Position numbers and translations under genes: made by a program. From Kosakonia sacchari (GTDB lineage: Bacteria; Pseudomonadota; Gammaproteobacteria; Enterobacterales; Enterobacteriaceae), in assembly GCA_900109485.1 (NCBI GenBank), contig FOAY01000016.1, forward strand, positions 1 through 64,000: a stretch of 64,000 nt of DNA, given 5' to 3'. Positions 1 through 9,106 of this stretch are shown here, piece after piece. The notes below the pieces were generated by a model. That model searched no databases. It was not told where the DNA came from and saw nothing but the letters and a program-made list of their open reading frames with translations. Position 1 is the stretch's first letter; each line of letters begins with the position of its first letter.

Positions 1-29
1 AGGCCTGATAAGCTCAGTGCCATCCGGCA
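1..29. repeat. REP-like palindromic element
   Basis: The first bases form an imperfect inverted repeat (GCCTGAT facing ATCCGGC). They share the unit AGGCCTGATAAGC with the copies at 59302-59355. Size, composition and position just beyond the 3' end of a gene fit enterobacterial REP elements. It may be cut by the window edge. Confidence 0.55.
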
Positions 30-37
30 TTTCATTG

Positions 38-715
38 TTATGCTAATGATGCGCCGCCGCAGATCACCAGTTCCTGGCCGGTGATGGCTGCGGCATCCAT
101 AGATAGCACAAACCCCACCAGCGCCGCGACTTCCTGCGGCGCGATCAGCCGACCAATCGGCGGTACATTCGGCGGCGAGCTTTCCCGTCCTGGCGCGCTG
201 AGCATCGGCGTTTGCGTGGCCCCTGGCGCGACCACATTGGCGGTGATCCCGCGCGGCGCCAGCTCTGCCGCCCAGCTTCTGACCATCCCGACCAGCGCCG
301 CTTTGGTGGCGACATACTGCGAACGCCCGGCGGCACCGCGCGAAGTACGGCTGCCAATCACCACAATCCGTCCGCCTGGCTGTAGCTGCGGCGCAAAGTG
401 GTTAACCAGCGTTTCGGCGGCCTGCACATGCAGCCGCCACAGGCGCTGGCTGGTTGTCGCATCCAGCTCGCCAAGCGGCGCGGCCGCCATCATTCCGGCG
501 GCGTGAATTACCGCCTGCGGCGTTTGTATCTCGGCGAGCACCTGGCGCAACACCTGTTCATCGCTTAAATCCACTTGCAGGCTGTGAAACGCAGAAGTAG
601 CCCGTTCAACCCGTGAGCGTGAAAGCCCGGTGACCTGCCAGCCGCGTTCCAGCAGCCAGCTAACAATCGCTTCGCCAATCCCGGAACTGGCGCCAGTAAC
701 CACAGCATGCGGCAT
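38..715 (-). CDS. Short-chain dehydrogenase/reductase (SDR) family oxidoreductase
   Basis: A 225-residue classical SDR, slightly short for the family. The N-terminal TGASSGIG glycine motif binds NAD(P), and YVATK near residue 141 supplies the YxxxK catalytic pair after an active-site serine region (VVIGSRTS). The start is the ATG at 715, preceded by GGAGGG. It is the last gene of a leftward operon and begins 4 bases after the YhcH-like gene ends. Context suggests oxidation or reduction of a sugar, sugar acid or aldehyde made by the upstream enzymes. The substrate cannot be read from the sequence. Confidence 0.85.
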   Translation of the reverse strand: MPHAVVTGASSGIGEAIVSWLLERGWQVTGLSRSRVERATSAFHSLQVDLSDEQVLRQVLAEIQTPQAVIHAAGMMAAAPLGELDATTSQRLWRLHVQAAETLVNHFAPQLQPGGRIVVIGSRTSRGAAGRSQYVATKAALVGMVRSWAAELAPRGITANVVAPGATQTPMLSAPGRESSPPNVPPIGRLIAPQEVAALVGFVLSMDAAAITGQELVICGGASLA

Positions 716-719
716 GGTG

Positions 720-1193
<474 letters not shown>

Positions 1194-2351
1194 TTACTCC
1201 TTCACCCACGCCGGAGAAATACGCACATATTTGATGGCCTGACGGAACCAGGTATAAGCAATGTGCAGATCGCCGTCCGCGCCCTGTTTGATGCTGGGAT
1301 AAGAGAACTCGCGGTTGAGTTTTTCCTGCGAGTTGTTGGTCATGCAGTAGCCATCGCCTTCATCCAGATTGCGCTGCCACGGCCAGCTTTTACCGCCATC
1401 CGGCGAGATTGCCACCGTCATCGGCGCGCGCGGTGCGCCCCAGAAGGCGCTGCGCCCGCGGGTGACCATCGGTTCTTTGCGCCCGTCGCCATCGTCAATC
1501 TCATCATAAAGCGAGGCGCGGCGCTCGGTCGCTCCGGCGGCGCTCATGTGGTTAAACACCAGCGCCAGCGCACCATCGGTGAGCGTGGTTACCTGAATCG
1601 ACGAGTTGTTGTTCGGCAGCACGGTTGGTTCCGGCACCGACCAGCTTTCGCCGCCATCGGTGGAGTGGCTGTAATAAATATTGTCCGCCCAGCGGCTGCG
1701 AAACAGCGCCACCAGCGTACCGCCGGGCAGAGCGGTGATATTCATATGCACGCAGCCAAGGCTTTGCGGTACGTCGACATCGCGCCAGCTTTTCCCCCGA
1801 TCGGCAGAGATTTTTACTGCGCTGATATCGTCATTGCCGACCCATTTTTCCCCCGGCTGCGTGCGGCAATAGAACACCGGCAGCAGCCAGTTGCCATTTT
1901 CCAGCACGGTAATCGGCTGGCGAATAAAGGTGCCGGGTTTGTCCAGCAGCGTGCCGATTTCCCCCCAGCTTGCACCAAAGTCAGCCGACTGGCGGTAGCG
2001 CACAATGGCGGTGTCCTGATTGCCGGAGATTTGGGCCGTCCACAGCAGCCACAGCGTGTTATCCGGCGCGAGGAACAGTACCGGGTTCTGCTCGGAGCGC
2101 GTCGCATCGTCCGAGAGTTTCACCGCGTCGCTCCAGCGCTGCGCACCCGGCGCAAGGCGTGAACCGTAGACGGAAATATCCGCGACACCTTCCTGAGAGC
2201 CACCGAACCAGACGCAGAGTAACGTGCCATCCGGCAGTGGCAGGATATTCGCCGCATGGTTTTGCGGGCAGGGCGACGGCAGCATCGCTGTGATAACGCG
2301 CGCGTCGTGCGGCTGCGGGCGTAAAACACCATCACGATTAGTAGCGGACAT
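1194..2351 (-). CDS. BNR-repeat sialidase-like protein, no signal peptide
   Basis: About 385 residues forming a six-bladed sialidase-type propeller, judged by at least four Asp-box-like repeats: SADFGASW, SADRGKSW, STDGGESW and SPDGGKSW. The N-terminus (MSATNRDGVLRPQ) has no secretion signal, so the protein should be cytoplasmic, unlike typical exported sialidases. The start chosen is the ATG at 2351, which has GGAG six bases upstream. An ATG at 2363 overlaps the symporter stop codon. It sits between a symporter and a YhcH-like gene, so it probably acts on an imported glycoside or sugar-acid derivative. True sialidase activity is unproven; the fold assignment is firm. Confidence 0.8.
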   Translation of the reverse strand: MSATNRDGVLRPQPHDARVITAMLPSPCPQNHAANILPLPDGTLLCVWFGGSQEGVADISVYGSRLAPGAQRWSDAVKLSDDATRSEQNPVLFLAPDNTLWLLWTAQISGNQDTAIVRYRQSADFGASWGEIGTLLDKPGTFIRQPITVLENGNWLLPVFYCRTQPGEKWVGNDDISAVKISADRGKSWRDVDVPQSLGCVHMNITALPGGTLVALFRSRWADNIYYSHSTDGGESWSVPEPTVLPNNNSSIQVTTLTDGALALVFNHMSAAGATERRASLYDEIDDGDGRKEPMVTRGRSAFWGAPRAPMTVAISPDGGKSWPWQRNLDEGDGYCMTNNSQEKLNREFSYPSIKQGADGDLHIAYTWFRQAIKYVRISPAWVKE

Positions 2352-2352
2352 A

Positions 2353-3777
2353 TCAAACTCCATTATGTTGAACGGATTGAGACGCGTGAGAAGCGGCTTT
2401 TTGCTGTGCTTTGTTGGGGATCAGGCGGTCCAGCACCATGATCACCGCCGGGGTAATCAGCGCGATATACATATTATTGATGCCAAACGGATCGCCGAGC
2501 AGATACCAGACTGAGGTCACCACGCAGGCACCAATTAGCCCGGCGTTCGCGCCCCGTGTGCTCTTAAAGAACGGCGCATAGAAAGCAATAACGGCGACCA
2601 CGGAAATCGACAGGCGAATAGCGCGGGTGAAGAAGGAGAGCTTCAGCACTTCCGGGACAAACAGCACGAAAATCAGCGGCAGGAAACCAATCAGCAGCGA
2701 CAGCCAGCGCGTGGCTTTAAATTCCTGTTCCGGCGTCGGGTTGCGGTAGGGAACGTAAAAATCTTTTACCACCAGCGAGGCGATAGCCAGCGCAACGGTA
2801 CTGACGCTGACAAAGATGGACGCAACAAGTGACGTTGTCACCAAACCGGCAACCCACGGATTCATATCCTGCAGGAAAATCGGCATCGCATACAGGCTGT
2901 TGATTTCCGGGTGCAGGTATTTCGCCGCCACGCCAATCACCGCGATCGCCAGCGCAATCGGCAGGCAGAAGAAGAATGCCACCCAGGTGGAACGCTTCGC
3001 CGATTTCACATCTTTGGTCGAGCAAATCGCCTGAATCACGAACTGGGTGCAGAAAATGGAACCGATAGTGCCGATCAGCCAGGCAAAGATAGTGCTGGCG
3101 CCGAAGTTACCGTCCCAGGTCCAGTAATATTTCGGCATGTGTTCGATCATCGGCGTGAAACCGCCGGTTTTCGACAAGGCAAAGCCCATGATCGCCAGAA
3201 CACCGAAATATTTCAGCGTGCTGTGCAGCAGCGTCACCCAGGCGACGCCTTTCATGCCGCCGAACGCGAAGTAAAAAGTACTGACAATGGCAGTGATAAA
3301 CGCCGCCACCGGCAGATTCACTTTCAACACCGTCGAAATCGCCGCCGCGCCGCTGACGTAGTTGCCGACGTTCACCAGCAGCAGGGCGTAGATCATGATG
3401 ATGGAGATGATGTTTTTGGTGCTGTTGCCGTACTTCTCGGCAATCGCGCCGGAGATGGTGATCTTACCGGTGTTATAGATGCGTTTTACCAGCAGAAAAC
3501 CAAACAGCGGGAAGCCAATCGCCGCGCCGATCACCGACCAGGAGGCGGCAAAACCATCCTCAAACGCCGCCTGCGCGGTGCCGATCGTGGATTTTGCGCC
3601 GATGTATTCAGACATCAACAGAATGCCGACGATAAAGGCGGGCATCGCACGCGAGCCTTCCATAAAATCGCCGGTGTTCTTACTGCGTAAACGGAATGTC
3701 AGCCAGGTGGTGAACAGAATGTAGGCCACCACAATGCCGACGATGATGAGGGTATCTTGAGATGTAAAGGTGTTCAT
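2353..3777 (-). CDS. Sodium:solute symporter (SSS family)
   Basis: A 474-residue, very hydrophobic protein with about 13 membrane segments, starting MNTFTSQDTLIIVGIVVAYILF. The first two helices are separated by LRSKNTGDFMEGSRAMPAF, a typical SSS family signature. The family uses the sodium gradient to bring in sugars, sialic acids, amino acids or carboxylates. Placement between an aldolase gene and a sialidase-like gene makes a sialic-acid-like or sugar-acid substrate likely, by inference. The ATG at 3777 is preceded by GAGAGG. Confidence 0.9.
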   Translation of the reverse strand: MNTFTSQDTLIIVGIVVAYILFTTWLTFRLRSKNTGDFMEGSRAMPAFIVGILLMSEYIGAKSTIGTAQAAFEDGFAASWSVIGAAIGFPLFGFLLVKRIYNTGKITISGAIAEKYGNSTKNIISIIMIYALLLVNVGNYVSGAAAISTVLKVNLPVAAFITAIVSTFYFAFGGMKGVAWVTLLHSTLKYFGVLAIMGFALSKTGGFTPMIEHMPKYYWTWDGNFGASTIFAWLIGTIGSIFCTQFVIQAICSTKDVKSAKRSTWVAFFFCLPIALAIAVIGVAAKYLHPEINSLYAMPIFLQDMNPWVAGLVTTSLVASIFVSVSTVALAIASLVVKDFYVPYRNPTPEQEFKATRWLSLLIGFLPLIFVLFVPEVLKLSFFTRAIRLSISVVAVIAFYAPFFKSTRGANAGLIGACVVTSVWYLLGDPFGINNMYIALITPAVIMVLDRLIPNKAQQKAASHASQSVQHNGV

Positions 3778-3804
3778 CTTTGCCTCTCTTCAGGGCGAGT
3801 GAAT

Positions 3805-3826
3805 CCGGGGCGCCTGTCGCGCCCGG
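3805..3826. other. GC-rich hairpin between aldolase and symporter genes
   Basis: CCGGGGCGC and GCGCCCGG form a short strong hairpin in the 75-base space inside the leftward operon. On the reading strand it has no following T run. It may be a processing or attenuating structure, or a degenerate repeat element, rather than a full terminator. Confidence 0.35.
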
Positions 3827-3852
3827 TTTTCTTATGACGAATGACTCCGCAA

Positions 3853-4737
3853 TCAGTGAAGGTATTGCGTCACTATCTGGCGGATCTGTTGTAATTGTTG
3901 CTCGCTAAACGTGACGGCGTAACGGCTGTCGCCAACGTCATATCCCATGATTTGTAATGCTTTTTTGACTGCGGCGGGGGAAAATGCCACCTTGTACAGG
4001 TCAGTGCGCAGCCCGGTGACGCGCTCCTGCGCCGCGCGGGAACCGGCGATATCTCCGGCGGTAAAACGTGACCAGATGGCATTGATAGCCTGCGGCGCAA
4101 CGTTTGCCAGCCCGGAAATACAGGCTGAACAGCCATCGACGAACCCTTGATGGATCAGGGAGTCCGGGCCGTTTAACACATCGAAACCGTGAATATCGCT
4201 GACCGCATGCAAAAAACCGCTCAGGCTCTCATAGCTGCCCGCGCTGTCTTTGATGCCGATGATATTTGGGTGTGTCGCCAGCGTGCGCGCGGTCTGCGGT
4301 TCGATAGTGTTGCCGGTACGCGCCGGGATGTTGTAAAGAAAAACCGGCACGCTTAACGCGTCCGCCACGGCGGTGTAATGGGCAATCAGTTCATCCTGTT
4401 TCAGGGGTACAAACCAGGGGGTGATCAGCGAAACAGCATCGACACCGAGCTTTTCAATCTCTTTGCCCAGACGAACGGTTTCCCGCGTCGAGATCTCGCC
4501 AATATGCGCCACGACCGGCGCGCGACCGGCCACTTCATCGACGCAGGTGGCGGTGACGGCCACTTTTTCCTGTGCGTTCAGCACGAAGAATTCGCCATTG
4601 GTGCCGCCGCAAAAGATGCCGTTTCCGGCGTCGAGCTGGCGATTAATCTGCTGTTTCAGCGCCTGCGGGTTGAAAACGCCTGCGGCGTCAAAAGGCGTGA
4701 CAATGGCGGTCAGTACGCCTTTTATCGGTTTGTTCAT
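3853..4737 (-). CDS. DapA/NanA family class I aldolase
   Basis: A 294-residue TIM-barrel enzyme of the dihydrodipicolinate synthase / N-acetylneuraminate lyase family. Visible motifs are GGTNGEFF (the pyruvate carboxylate-binding loop), YNIPARTG with the conserved tyrosine, and IGIKDSAGS with the Schiff-base lysine. These enzymes split 2-keto acids into pyruvate and an aldehyde, or run the reverse. The start is the ATG at 4737, which has AGAGGAAT upstream; an upstream ATG at 4782 lacks such a site. Next to an alcohol dehydrogenase and a symporter it is probably catabolic, not lysine biosynthetic. The acceptor aldehyde is unknown. Confidence 0.88.
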   Translation of the reverse strand: MNKPIKGVLTAIVTPFDAAGVFNPQALKQQINRQLDAGNGIFCGGTNGEFFVLNAQEKVAVTATCVDEVAGRAPVVAHIGEISTRETVRLGKEIEKLGVDAVSLITPWFVPLKQDELIAHYTAVADALSVPVFLYNIPARTGNTIEPQTARTLATHPNIIGIKDSAGSYESLSGFLHAVSDIHGFDVLNGPDSLIHQGFVDGCSACISGLANVAPQAINAIWSRFTAGDIAGSRAAQERVTGLRTDLYKVAFSPAAVKKALQIMGYDVGDSRYAVTFSEQQLQQIRQIVTQYLH

Positions 4738-4794
4738 CACAATTCCTCTGTTTGCGCCGAATGGCGGCTGGCCATCCGGCAATCACGTTATGCA

Positions 4795-5931
4795 TTAAAA
4801 CAACGTTTGATAAATCGCCTGTACATCCTCGTGACTGACGGTGCAGGGCGCGTTATTCATCAACCGCTTAACATTGAGCGCCGCGTCGCTCAGCGCCGGG
4901 ATATCGCCACGCGGCACGCCGAGCGCTTCGAGGTTGTCCGGCAGATTCAGGCGCTTCACCAGCGCGGCAAACCATGCCACCAGCGCATGGGATTTCTCCT
5001 CTGCACTCAGCGAGGTGTCTGCATCCGGCAGCAGATCCCACACCTGCGCGAATTTCTCCACCGCGTGCGGGCGCACCACTTTCATGCAGGGCGCGAGCAG
5101 AATGGCGTTCGCCACGCCGTGCGGCAGGTGGTATTTGCCGCCAAGCGGATAGGAGAGCGCATGCACCAGATGGGTTCCGGCATGGGTAATGGCCGCGCCG
5201 CCGTAATAAGAGGCCCACAGCATTTCCAGCCGCGCATTGAGGTTGTGCGGCTCATTGACTGCGGTTTCGATATTGCGCAGCAGCTTGTGCAGGCCGATCA
5301 GCGCGACGTTATCGCTCACCGGATTGGCGATCGTGGCGGTAAAACACTCAATCAGATGGCACAGCGCGTCGATGCCGGTCGAGGAGGCAATGTGCGCGGG
5401 CATGCTGGTGGTCAACTCCGGGATCAGCGCCACGTAATCTGGCAGCATCAGCGGTGAAATAATGCCGATTTTGGTGTCCTGTTCAGGAATGGCCAGAATC
5501 GCATTCGGCGTGGCTTCCGAGCCGGTACCGGCAGTGGCCGGGATCAACAGCGAGCCGATGCGCGCCGTCGGCTTCTCGCCTTCCAGCAGCGCAGCAAGGC
5601 CGGGTGACGCCGGGTGGCACAGTACGGAGAGAAGCTTCGCCACATCCAGCACGCTGCCGCCGCCAATGCCCACCACCAGGTCAAATGCGGTGATGTGTAA
5701 TGCACCGACAATTTTCGCGACGTCATGCTGGCTCGGCTCCGGCGGCACAGTGTCAATCAATTGCACATGTCTGCCATCGCTCTCCAGCAGGGCGCGAATC
5801 TGTTGTGTCGCTGCGAGCTTAATAATGTTGCCGTCACTGACCAGCAGGACGTTCTTTTTACCGGTCAGCAGCGGAGCTATCGCCGGAATCGCCCCCGCGC
5901 CGCTAATCAGTGTGCTGTTAATGGTTACCAC
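4795..5931 (-). CDS. Iron-containing alcohol dehydrogenase
   Basis: A 378-residue group III alcohol dehydrogenase. The NAD-binding stretch VVGIGGGSVLDVAK lies near residue 90. The metal site is visible as an aspartate in GIDALCHLIE and histidines in HLVHALSYPLGGKYHLPHG. The start is GTG at 5931 with AGGAGAAGG just upstream. It is the first gene of the leftward arm and faces the kinase operon across 174 bases. It would oxidise or reduce a short aldehyde or hydroxy acid; 4-hydroxybutyrate or lactaldehyde types belong to the same family. Confidence 0.88.
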   Translation of the reverse strand: MVTINSTLISGAGAIPAIAPLLTGKKNVLLVSDGNIIKLAATQQIRALLESDGRHVQLIDTVPPEPSQHDVAKIVGALHITAFDLVVGIGGGSVLDVAKLLSVLCHPASPGLAALLEGEKPTARIGSLLIPATAGTGSEATPNAILAIPEQDTKIGIISPLMLPDYVALIPELTTSMPAHIASSTGIDALCHLIECFTATIANPVSDNVALIGLHKLLRNIETAVNEPHNLNARLEMLWASYYGGAAITHAGTHLVHALSYPLGGKYHLPHGVANAILLAPCMKVVRPHAVEKFAQVWDLLPDADTSLSAEEKSHALVAWFAALVKRLNLPDNLEALGVPRGDIPALSDAALNVKRLMNNAPCTVSHEDVQAIYQTLF

Positions 5932-6032
5932 GACCTTCTCCTGTCTCTGTTATGGTGATTAATCTCAATCATCAGATAGCAATCACCGTCACTACATGGC
6001 CTAAATTTATAATTTATTCGCAAACTGATTAA

Positions 6033-6067
6033 GTTGATCTTGCTCACATATAATCAATCATGATTGA
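6033..6067. promoter_or_regulatory. CRP-like site and palindromic operator between divergent operons
   Basis: The sequence GTTGATCTTGCTCACA (6033-6048) carries one perfect and one weaker half of a CRP site. It is followed by a perfect 14-base palindrome, TCAATCATGATTGA (6054-6067), inside a run of repeated ATAATCA words. The palindrome is a reasonable operator for the DeoR-type regulator encoded at 8334. Assignment is by position and symmetry only. Confidence 0.45.
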
Positions 6068-6105
6068 ATATAATCATATCCAGAGCATAATGACCCGGAG
6101 AAGGG

Positions 6106-7353
6106 ATGAACGAACAACTGGTGGTGAAAGAGGTGGTGATCCTCGCGGATGACTTCACCGGCGCGAACGACGCCGGTGTCAGCCTGGCGCAGAGGGGCAT
6201 GCACGTTGAAGTGGCACTGACGGCCGGTTACGTAAGCCAGGCGCAGGCGCTGATCTATAACAGCGACAGCCGGGCGCTGACGGCTGTGGATGCCGCCCGG
6301 CGCATTCACACGCTGACGATGGAGATCAACAGCCATTACGCGCCGCGCTGGTTAGTGAAAAAAATCGACTCCACCCTGCGCGGCAATGTTGGCGCGGAAG
6401 TAGCCGCCATGATGCAGGCGCGGCAGGCAACGGCGGCCGTTATCGCCCCGGCGTTTCCCCAGGCCGGGCGCACCACCCGCAATGGGCAGTGTTATGTGCA
6501 GGGCGTGCTGCTGACGGAAACCGAATTTGCCAGCGACCCGAAAACACCGGTGCAAAGCGCGGATATCGGCAGCCTGCTGGCGGCGCACAGCGCGGCGGAA
6601 TGTCGCTATCTGCAACCGGCGCAACTGGCGGAAGCACTGGCGCTGGCGACCGTGGAAGCGCCGCTGTTACTGGTGGTGGATGCGCAGACCGACGCCGATC
6701 TTGACCTGATTATTGCCCAGACGACACGTGCCGCCACGCCGCCGCTGCTGGTGGGTTCCGCCGGGCTGTGCGATGCGCTGGCACGCCATCTGGCACCGCA
6801 AAAACCGGCGGCACTGCTGGCGATAATTGGCTCTATGAGCGAAATCGCTCAACAGCAACTGGAACAGGCCGCAACGCACCCGCGCGTGACGCGTCTGCTG
6901 ATTGATGTTGATGCGGCATTGGGCGCAGAGAGCGCCTCGTACCGGCAGACGATTATTACCGCGCTGCGTGCTGGCGATCACTGCCTGGTGCATACCTGCC
7001 CGGATGTGCAGGCGCGTCATCAAATTACTGAGCTTTGCGCCCGTCGCGGCCTGAGCCGCAGTGAACTGGGTGAGCAAATTTGCGCATTTCTGGCGCAATT
7101 AACGCGCGAGGTGCTGAGTGAAGTGACGCCTGCGGCGCTCTATCTTTCCGGCGGCGATGTCGCGGTGGCGGTGGCGCAGGCGCTGGGCGCGAGGGGTTTT
7201 CATATTCAGGGGCGAGCCGCAGGTTGCGTGCCCTGGGGCTATTTTACAGGTTGCGAGTGGCAACGACCGGTGATGACCAGGGCGGGTGGCTTTGGCGACA
7301 AAACGACCTTGCTTAAGGTTCTGCATTTTATCGAGGAGAAATCGAGTGACTAA
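6106..7353 (+). CDS. dtnK: Four-carbon acid sugar kinase, probable D-threonate kinase
   Basis: A 415-residue member of the OtnK/DtnK/YgbK family (DUF1537). The N-terminal domain shows ADDFTGANDAGV and KKIDSTLRGN, the substrate-side motifs. The C-terminal nucleotide-binding domain shows LSGGDVAVAVAQ and ends with CVPWGYFTG. Family members phosphorylate four-carbon acids such as D-threonate, L-threonate or D-erythronate at O4. Pairing with a PdxA2-type gene, and absence of an aldolase of the OtnC type, favours D-threonate. The start is ATG at 6106 after GGAGAAGG. The end overlaps the next gene by 8 bases, so the two are translationally coupled. Confidence 0.82.
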   Translation: MNEQLVVKEVVILADDFTGANDAGVSLAQRGMHVEVALTAGYVSQAQALIYNSDSRALTAVDAARRIHTLTMEINSHYAPRWLVKKIDSTLRGNVGAEVAAMMQARQATAAVIAPAFPQAGRTTRNGQCYVQGVLLTETEFASDPKTPVQSADIGSLLAAHSAAECRYLQPAQLAEALALATVEAPLLLVVDAQTDADLDLIIAQTTRAATPPLLVGSAGLCDALARHLAPQKPAALLAIIGSMSEIAQQQLEQAATHPRVTRLLIDVDAALGAESASYRQTIITALRAGDHCLVHTCPDVQARHQITELCARRGLSRSELGEQICAFLAQLTREVLSEVTPAALYLSGGDVAVAVAQALGARGFHIQGRAAGCVPWGYFTGCEWQRPVMTRAGGFGDKTTLLKVLHFIEEKSSD

Positions 7354-8332
7354 TATCATTGCTGTAACGATGGGCGACCCGGCGGGTATTGGCCCGGAGA
7401 TCATTATTAAATCGCTGGTCGAAGGAGCGTTATCCGGTGCGCCAGTGGTGGTGGTGGGATGCGCGCGCACCTTCCAGCGCATTCTGGCGATGAATATTAC
7501 GCCGCGTGCGGAACTGAAGGTGATTGAACAGGTTGCCGACGCTCGTTTTGCGCCGGGCGTGATCAACGTCATCGATGAGCCGCTGGAGGATGCCGATGCG
7601 CTGCAACCGGGCGTGGTGCAGGCGCAGGCGGGCGATCTGGCGTACCGCTGCATCAAACGCGCAACTAAGCTTGCGATGAACGGTGAGGTAAAAGCGATCG
7701 CTACCGCGCCGCTGAATAAAGAGGCGCTGTACCTTGCCGGGCACCACTATCCTGGGCATACCGAACTGCTGGCGCACCTGACCGGCAGCAAAGATTACGC
7801 GATGGTGCTCTACACCGATAAGCTGAAAGTGATCCACATCACCACGCATATTGCGCTGCGGAAGTTCCTCGATACCCTCAATCAGGATCGCGTAAAAACC
7901 GTGATTCGCGTTGCGGATACGTTCCTCAAGCGTGTCGGCTACGATAACCCGCGCATTGCCGTGGCCGGGGTTAACCCGCACGCTGGTGAAAACGGTCTGT
8001 TTGGCGATGAAGAGATCAACATTGTCGGCCCGGCGGTGGAAGCCATGAAAGCAGAAGGGCTGAATGTTACCGGGCCGTGCCCGCCGGATACGGTGTTTAT
8101 GCAGTGCCACGAAGGGATGTATGACATGGTGGTGGCGATGTACCACGATCAGGGACATATTCCGTTAAAATTGCTGGGATTTTACGATGGCGTTAATATC
8201 ACCGCGGGTCTGCCTTTTATCCGTACCTCGGCGGATCACGGCACCGCATTTGATATCGCCTGGCGCGGCAAAGCGAAAGCAGAAAGTATGGCGGTATCCA
8301 TCCAGTTAGCTATGCAAATTACACGGGAATAA
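7346..8332 (+). CDS. pdxA2: PdxA2-type 4-phosphoerythronate/threonate dehydrogenase
   Basis: A 328-residue PdxA-family protein starting at the GTG at 7346, which has GAGGAGAAA immediately upstream; an earlier in-frame start would lie inside the kinase gene. Motifs are [22 protein letters not shown] and [11 protein letters not shown], which give the metal-binding histidines, and [12 protein letters not shown]. In the known D-threonate route, PdxA2 oxidises and decarboxylates D-threonate 4-phosphate to dihydroxyacetone phosphate. True PdxA makes vitamin B6, but the operon context points to the catabolic paralogue. Confidence 0.85.
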   Translation: MTNIIAVTMGDPAGIGPEIIIKSLVEGALSGAPVVVVGCARTFQRILAMNITPRAELKVIEQVADARFAPGVINVIDEPLEDADALQPGVVQAQAGDLAYRCIKRATKLAMNGEVKAIATAPLNKEALYLAGHHYPGHTELLAHLTGSKDYAMVLYTDKLKVIHITTHIALRKFLDTLNQDRVKTVIRVADTFLKRVGYDNPRIAVAGVNPHAGENGLFGDEEINIVGPAVEAMKAEGLNVTGPCPPDTVFMQCHEGMYDMVVAMYHDQGHIPLKLLGFYDGVNITAGLPFIRTSADHGTAFDIAWRGKAKAESMAVSIQLAMQITRE

Positions 8333-8333
8333 T

Positions 8334-9095
8334 ATGAAGGGATATAACCGGTTAGAGCAGATAATGGATTACCTGAAAGGTCACAATCTGGTGACGGTGG
8401 ATCAACTGGTCGCGGCAACCGATGCCTCGCCAGCCACCATTCGCCGCGATTTGATTAAACTCGATCAGGAAGGCGTCATCAGCCGCACTCACGGCGGCGT
8501 GACGCTGAACCGGTTTATCCCCTCGCAGCCCACCACCAGCGAGAAAATGCAGCGTAACCTGGCGGAGAAACACGCCATTGCCTGCGCGGCGGCGGCGCTG
8601 GTGAAAGCGGGCGACGCCATTGTGCTGGATGCCGGAACGACGATGATAGAACTGGCGCGCCAGTTAACCCATCTGCCGCTGCGGGTGATCACCAGTGACC
8701 TGCATATCGCGCTGTTTCTCTCGGAATTTAAGCAGATTGAAGTGACGATTATCGGCGGACGCATTGATGATTCCAGCCAGTCGTGCATTGGCGAGCACGG
8801 ACGCAAGCTGTTGCAAAATATCTGGCCGGACTGGGCGTTTGTCAGTTGCAACGGCTGGGATTTTGAACGTGGTATTACCGCGCCAACGGAGGAAAAAGCC
8901 GCGCTGAAGCACGATCTGATCGTCAATGCGAAGCGGCGGGTTCTACTGGCCGACAGCAGCAAATATGGCGCGTGGTCGCTGTTTAACGTGGCGAATCTCG
9001 ATTCGCTGACGGATATCATCACTGATGCGCAACTCAGCCCGGAGATCCGCCAGCAGCTTGAGGTGTTGCCAGGGCGGCTAACCATTGCCGGTTAA
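8334..9095 (+). CDS. DeoR/GlpR-family transcriptional regulator
   Basis: A 253-residue regulator. The N-terminal winged helix is [26 protein letters not shown], quoted here only in part as [14 protein letters not shown]. The C-terminal sugar-phosphate sensor domain has DAGTT near residue 101 and the TSDL and ADSSKYG segments typical of the family. It starts one base after the pdxA2 stop codon, so it is the third gene of the operon and probably represses the divergent promoters at about 6.0 kb in response to a phosphorylated intermediate. Confidence 0.9.
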   Translation: MKGYNRLEQIMDYLKGHNLVTVDQLVAATDASPATIRRDLIKLDQEGVISRTHGGVTLNRFIPSQPTTSEKMQRNLAEKHAIACAAAALVKAGDAIVLDAGTTMIELARQLTHLPLRVITSDLHIALFLSEFKQIEVTIIGGRIDDSSQSCIGEHGRKLLQNIWPDWAFVSCNGWDFERGITAPTEEKAALKHDLIVNAKRRVLLADSSKYGAWSLFNVANLDSLTDIITDAQLSPEIRQQLEVLPGRLTIAG

Positions 9096-9106
9096 CCGCA
9101 CGGGCT

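Noticed and set aside
4378..5457. Long open frame on the plus strand opposite the aldolase and alcohol dehydrogenase
   Set aside because: Both opposite-strand genes are clear enzymes; the plus-strand product is arginine- and histidine-rich with no family similarity, typical of antisense frames in GC-rich DNA.
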